NCBI GenBank assembly: GCA_030824835.1 | Contig: JAPJRA010000113.1 | Span: forward strand, 1-8,775 | Direction of reading: 5' to 3' | Length of the DNA: 8,775 nt | From: Geminicoccaceae bacterium | Lineage (GTDB): Bacteria; Pseudomonadota; Alphaproteobacteria; Geminicoccales; Geminicoccaceae | In this document: piece after piece, positions 5,920 to 8,775 of the stretch | How positions within the stretch are numbered: the stretch's first letter is position 1 | How the letters are laid out: the number at the start of each line of letters is the position of its first letter | Made by a program: the position numbers and the translations under genes | The notes under the pieces: model-generated | Told to the model about the DNA's origin: nothing | Seen by the model: only the letters and a program-made list of their open reading frames with translations | The model's database searches: none

Positions 5920-6687
5920 TCAGTAGGGCAGCAGCACATCGAGTACCTGCGCGCCGTAGCGCGGCTGCTGGACGTCCGTGATCTGACCGCGACCGCCATA
6001 GGCGACGCGCAACTCGGCGATCTTCTCGTGGCCGATGGTATTCTTGGGCGTGATGTCTTCCGGCCGCACGATGCCGGCTACGACGACCTCGCGCATCTCG
6101 AAGTTGACGCGCACTTCCTGTCGTCCCCGAATGACCATATTGCCATTGGGTAGGATCTGGGTGATCACCGCAGCAAGATTCATGCGGATTTCCTCCGCCC
6201 GGTTGACACCGCCGCGCCCGCTATTGTTCGATTGGCTGTTCATCTTGATGAAGTCGTCGGGGTCGACCGGGGTGCCGTCCTTGCCGTCGGGCAGCGCCTT
6301 GACCGCGAGATTCTGCAGACCGAAGAAGTCCGGGATACCCAGATGGTCATCGCTCTTGCGGGAACGCGTGGTCTGGTTCGACCAGTTGGCATTGTCCGAC
6401 ATCGTGACCTCCACCGTGAGCACGTCACCGACACGGCGGGCACGCTGATCACGAAAGAAGCCTTTCGCCCCGGATCGCCACAGCGAGTTGGCCCCGGCAC
6501 TCTGCAGCGGCTCCGGGTCGGGCATCGGCAGCGAGACCGGCCGATAGCCGGGTTGCTGGACAGGGTTCTCAATCGGTGACAGGCGTGGCGCCTGACCAAT
6601 CTCCGCCAAGCGCTCCGCCACGCTGCAGCCGCCGAGCCACAGGCCAAGCACAACGGTGACCGCCGTCCGCGCGATGCGGGCGCTCAC
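5920..6687 (-). CDS. flgH: Flagellar L-ring lipoprotein FlgH
   Basis: Forms the L ring in the outer membrane, the bushing through which the flagellar rod passes. The 255-aa product starts with a lipoprotein signal: a charged n-region (ARIAR), a hydrophobic stretch and the lipobox LGGC, with Cys21 as lipidation site. Conserved FlgH segments follow: ANSLWRSGAKGFFRDQRA, VGDVLTVEV near residue 80, GNMVIRGRQEVRVNFE, the VAGIVRPEDI segment, and the C-terminal GRGQITDVQQPRYG then VLDVLLPY. The GTG at 6687 is chosen over longer forms because a strong GGAGGT stands 6 bases upstream (6694-6699) and the lipobox then lies at the right depth. It overlaps the flgA stop by four bases (GTGA). Last visible gene of the flagellar operon. 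Confidence 0.96.
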   Translation of the reverse strand: MSARIARTAVTVVLGLWLGGCSVAERLAEIGQAPRLSPIENPVQQPGYRPVSLPMPDPEPLQSAGANSLWRSGAKGFFRDQRARRVGDVLTVEVTMSDNANWSNQTTRSRKSDDHLGIPDFFGLQNLAVKALPDGKDGTPVDPDDFIKMNSQSNNSGRGGVNRAEEIRMNLAAVITQILPNGNMVIRGRQEVRVNFEMREVVVAGIVRPEDITPKNTIGHEKIAELRVAYGGRGQITDVQQPRYGAQVLDVLLPY

Positions 6688-7424
6688 GGGGCCACCTCCG
6701 GTCCATCGACCGCGACCCGACGTGGCCCGACCACGGTAGCGCGCCTGATCTGGCCGCTGGCCGAGTTCTGCACCCTGATCGACTGACCCTGGCGGCCCTG
6801 GTCCAGTGCCACGCCAGCACCAACAATCTCGAGGCTGCCGCGTGCGAACACCATGGTGGCGGGCTCGCCGCGGGCCACGAGCCATGGCGCCTCCACGTCG
6901 CCGGCACGCGCCGGCCGATCGGTGGCCAGGAAGCGGGTGGCCTGCAAGCCTATCACGTCCTCCATATGGCGCAGCGTATCGCCACGCACCGATGCGCTCG
7001 GGACGCGGGCCACACGCATGTCTTCGGGCCCGATGGTCTCGCCGCGGCCGATGGGTCTGGCGGGCAGGATGACGTTGACCCAGTCCCGTACTCGGCCATG
7101 GCTCTCTATCACCGTCGTCTCGCCCGAGCCGAGCGTGGCCCGGAGACGCGCCTCGTAGCGTCCGGTACTTTGATCATGAACGAGATCACCGAGCACCACC
7201 CGCATCGGCGAGGCCGCACGGTTGGGAATGGGTGCCGCCGGTATCACGACGTCGACGGTCGCATCGGCACCCATGCCGCGGGCCAACAGTTCCGTGCCGA
7301 TCAGATCGGCCACCGCCGCCGGTGTGAGCGGCTGACCCGGCGCCAGTAACGTGTCGGCAGCTGCAGCCGGCCAACCGACCATGCAGCCCATCAGCAAGAC
7401 GGCCTTGCGGGCGAGGAAACGCAA
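6684..7424 (-). CDS. flgA: Flagellar P-ring assembly chaperone FlgA
   Basis: Periplasmic chaperone that helps FlgI form the P ring around the rod. The 246-aa protein has a Sec signal peptide (RFLARK n-region, hydrophobic core, AAA-AD cleavage site around residue 23). The C-terminal SAF/ChapFlgA domain covers about 115-246, with LPARPIGRGETIGPEDM, the segment around GLQATRFLATDRPARAGDV, and the closing V-x-Q-N-S-A-S-G-Q-I pattern typical of FlgA. The start is a TTG at 7424. Later ATG codons (7391, 7382) would remove the charged n-region and damage the signal peptide, so TTG is preferred, although only a weak AGGG precedes it. The gap to the flgG stop is 8 bases; the end overlaps flgH by four. 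Confidence 0.94.
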   Translation of the reverse strand: MRFLARKAVLLMGCMVGWPAAAADTLLAPGQPLTPAAVADLIGTELLARGMGADATVDVVIPAAPIPNRAASPMRVVLGDLVHDQSTGRYEARLRATLGSGETTVIESHGRVRDWVNVILPARPIGRGETIGPEDMRVARVPSASVRGDTLRHMEDVIGLQATRFLATDRPARAGDVEAPWLVARGEPATMVFARGSLEIVGAGVALDQGRQGQSIRVQNSASGQIRRATVVGPRRVAVDGPEVAP

Positions 7425-7432
7425 CGGCTGCC

Positions 7433-8218
7433 CTACCGCAGCTGCGTGACAGTGGCCATCATCTCGTCCGAAGCCGTGATGACCTTGGAGTTCATGTCAT
7501 ACGCCCGCTGGGCTGCGATCAGCGCAGTGATCTCCTGCACCGGATTGACATTGGAGCTTTCCAGAGAGCCCTGCAGCACCGTGCCCAGGCCTTCCGTTCC
7601 AGGTGGTCCCGCCAACGCGGGCCCAGACGCCGCCGTTTCCTGCAGCAGGTTGCTGCCGGTGGCCTCGAGGCCGGCCTCGTTGACGAAGGTCGCCAGCTGC
7701 AGCTGGCCGAGCTCCTGCTCGGCGACCTGTCCCGCAATCTTGGCCGAAACCAAGCCTTCCTGGTTAATCGACACCTCGACCGCATCCTGCGGCACGGTCA
7801 CACCCGGGCTCACCATGTAGCCGTCAGGCGTGACCAGCTGGCCCTCCGGGCTGAGCTGAAAGTTGCCGGAGCGCGTGTAGGCGAATTCTCCGCTCGGAAG
7901 CTCCACCACGAAATAGCCGCTGCCCTGGATCGCGAGGTCGAAACTGTTCTCGGTATTGACGAATTCGCCCTGCTCGTGAATGCGGTAGACGGCGGCGGTC
8001 TTGACGCCCAGCCCCAGCTGCACACCGGCCGGGACGACAGTGCCTTCGGCGGAGGATGTGGCTCCGATCCGTCTCTGGCTCTGGTAGAGAAGATCCTGGA
8101 ACTCGGGTCGACGCCGCTTGTAGCCGGTGGTCGTCATGTTGGCGATATTGTTGGAAATCACCTCGACATGGAGCTGCTGGGCCATCATTCCGGTAGCGGC
8201 GACACTCAACGAGCGCAT
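7433..8218 (-). CDS. flgG: Flagellar distal rod protein FlgG
   Basis: Builds the distal rod of the flagellar basal body, exported by the flagellar type III system. The 261-aa product begins MRSLSVAATGMMAQQ and has the rod-protein signature ISNNIANMTTTGYK near residues 21-34. The central domain contains GSGYFVVELPSGEFAYTRSGNF. The C-terminus, SSNVNPVQEITALIAAQRAY followed by a helix ending ASDEMMATVTQLR, is the usual FlgG coiled-coil end. The ATG at 8218 is chosen over a TTG three codons upstream because AAGGAG (8234-8229) stands 10 bases before the ATG but would almost touch the TTG, and family members start MRSL. The gap to flgF is 52 bases. Confidence 0.97.
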   Translation of the reverse strand: MRSLSVAATGMMAQQLHVEVISNNIANMTTTGYKRRRPEFQDLLYQSQRRIGATSSAEGTVVPAGVQLGLGVKTAAVYRIHEQGEFVNTENSFDLAIQGSGYFVVELPSGEFAYTRSGNFQLSPEGQLVTPDGYMVSPGVTVPQDAVEVSINQEGLVSAKIAGQVAEQELGQLQLATFVNEAGLEATGSNLLQETAASGPALAGPPGTEGLGTVLQGSLESSNVNPVQEITALIAAQRAYDMNSKVITASDEMMATVTQLR

Positions 8219-8228
8219 GGTAGGCAAT

Positions 8229-8234
8229 CTCCTT
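8229..8234 (-). promoter_or_regulatory. Ribosome binding site of flgG
   Basis: AAGGAG on the minus strand, 10 bases before the ATG at 8218. It decides the start of flgG against the in-frame TTG at 8227, which it nearly touches. Confidence 0.75.
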
Positions 8235-8270
8235 CGGCACCATTCATAGCGTCCATCCCTTTCGGGTTGG

Positions 8271-8775
8271 TTAAGCCGCGGTACGGATGGTCCGCTCGAT
8301 CGCCTGCCGCTCGAGTTCGTGCTCGGTGTCGAGCAGCTTCTGTGTGCCCTCGAACGCCCTTACCGTCTCCAGCATGGCCGTCATCTCGACAACGGGCTGC
8401 ACGTTCGAGCCTTCGAGCGCACCCTGCACCACACGGGTGGTGGAAGCAGGTGCCGGAAACTCCGTGGCGGCCAGCAGACCGTCGCCGGTGCGCTCCAACG
8501 ACTGCTCATGCGCAAAGTCGACAATGCCGAGACGGCCCAATGGGCCAGATCGCCCGGAGATCGTTCCGTCCGGCCCGACAGTGATCGCCAAGTCGTCCGC
8601 CGGCAGGCTGATCGGGTTGCCGCCGTCGTCCAGCACGGGATGGCCCTCCGGCCCGACCAGCCTGCCTTCGGCATCCAGCTCGAGGCGCCCGGCCCGACCG
8701 TACCGGGTTCCCGCAGGGGTCGCGAAGCTGAGGTAGCCGCTGCCGTCGAGCGCCACATCCAGCGGATTCCCGGTC
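8271..8775 (-). CDS. flgF: Flagellar proximal rod protein FlgF, C-terminal part (runs off right edge)
   Basis: Only the last 167 residues are in the window; the reading frame is open to the right edge. The visible part begins TGNPLDVALDGSGYLSF, the segment that follows the N-terminal rod domain in FlgE/F/G proteins, and continues with TRYGRAGRLELDAEGRLVG. The C-terminal helix EGSNVQPVVEMTAMLETVRAFEGTQKLL is that of FlgF, with QPVVEMTAM and the long EHELERQAIERTIR end. FlgF forms part of the proximal rod of the basal body. The position upstream of flgG fits the alphaproteobacterial order flgF-flgG-flgA-flgH. The first codon inside the window that could be taken for a start (GTG at 8756) is internal. 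Confidence 0.93.
   Translation of the reverse strand, partial: TGNPLDVALDGSGYLSFATPAGTRYGRAGRLELDAEGRLVGPEGHPVLDDGGNPISLPADDLAITVGPDGTISGRSGPLGRLGIVDFAHEQSLERTGDGLLAATEFPAPASTTRVVQGALEGSNVQPVVEMTAMLETVRAFEGTQKLLDTEHELERQAIERTIRTAA

Noticed and set aside
5688..6885. Longer start of flgH at 6885
   Set aside because: The extension overlaps flgA in another frame, whereas GTG at 6687 has a strong ribosome binding site and correct lipobox position.

Overview
The window is high-GC bacterial DNA. It looks alphaproteobacterial: the S21 protein has the alphaproteobacterial form ([10 protein letters not shown], then KKKMQREG), there is a COQ9-family gene next to rpsU, and the flagellar genes run flgF-flgG-flgA-flgH. 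The order or genus cannot be fixed from the sequence alone.

Two parts meet near position 4256. The left part (about 1-4256) is the right end of an integrated mobile element. From its right border inwards it holds a tyrosine integrase on the + strand, a short control region, and a tight minus-strand operon. That operon encodes a MerR-like HTH regulator of lower GC, an AlpA/excisionase-like HTH protein, a CHC2/Toprim primase and a RepA-like RecA-fold ATPase. Just past the integrase stop lies about 47 bp identical in form to the 3' part of a tRNA-Phe(GAA) gene, from the anticodon loop to CCA. This is best read as the attachment-site duplication at one end of the element. The intact tRNA-Phe should be at the other end, left of the window. 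The layout (int facing away from regulator, alpA, primase, helicase) resembles Gram-negative phage satellites (PICI-like) and other tRNA-integrated islands. The cargo that would decide between these is off the window.

The right part is ordinary chromosome. A strong hairpin, perhaps the old tRNA-Phe terminator, precedes rpsU (S21, minus strand). Peptide deformylase (def) and a COQ9-family gene follow divergently as an overlapping + strand pair. They converge on a minus-strand flagellar operon that enters from the right edge: flgF (partial), flgG, flgA, flgH, encoding rod proteins, the P-ring chaperone and the L-ring lipoprotein.

No CRISPR array, insertion sequence, rRNA or intact tRNA is seen. 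No stretch over 300 bases lacks a gene. I find no clearly new system; the best candidates for attention are the replication and control module of the element and its attachment site.
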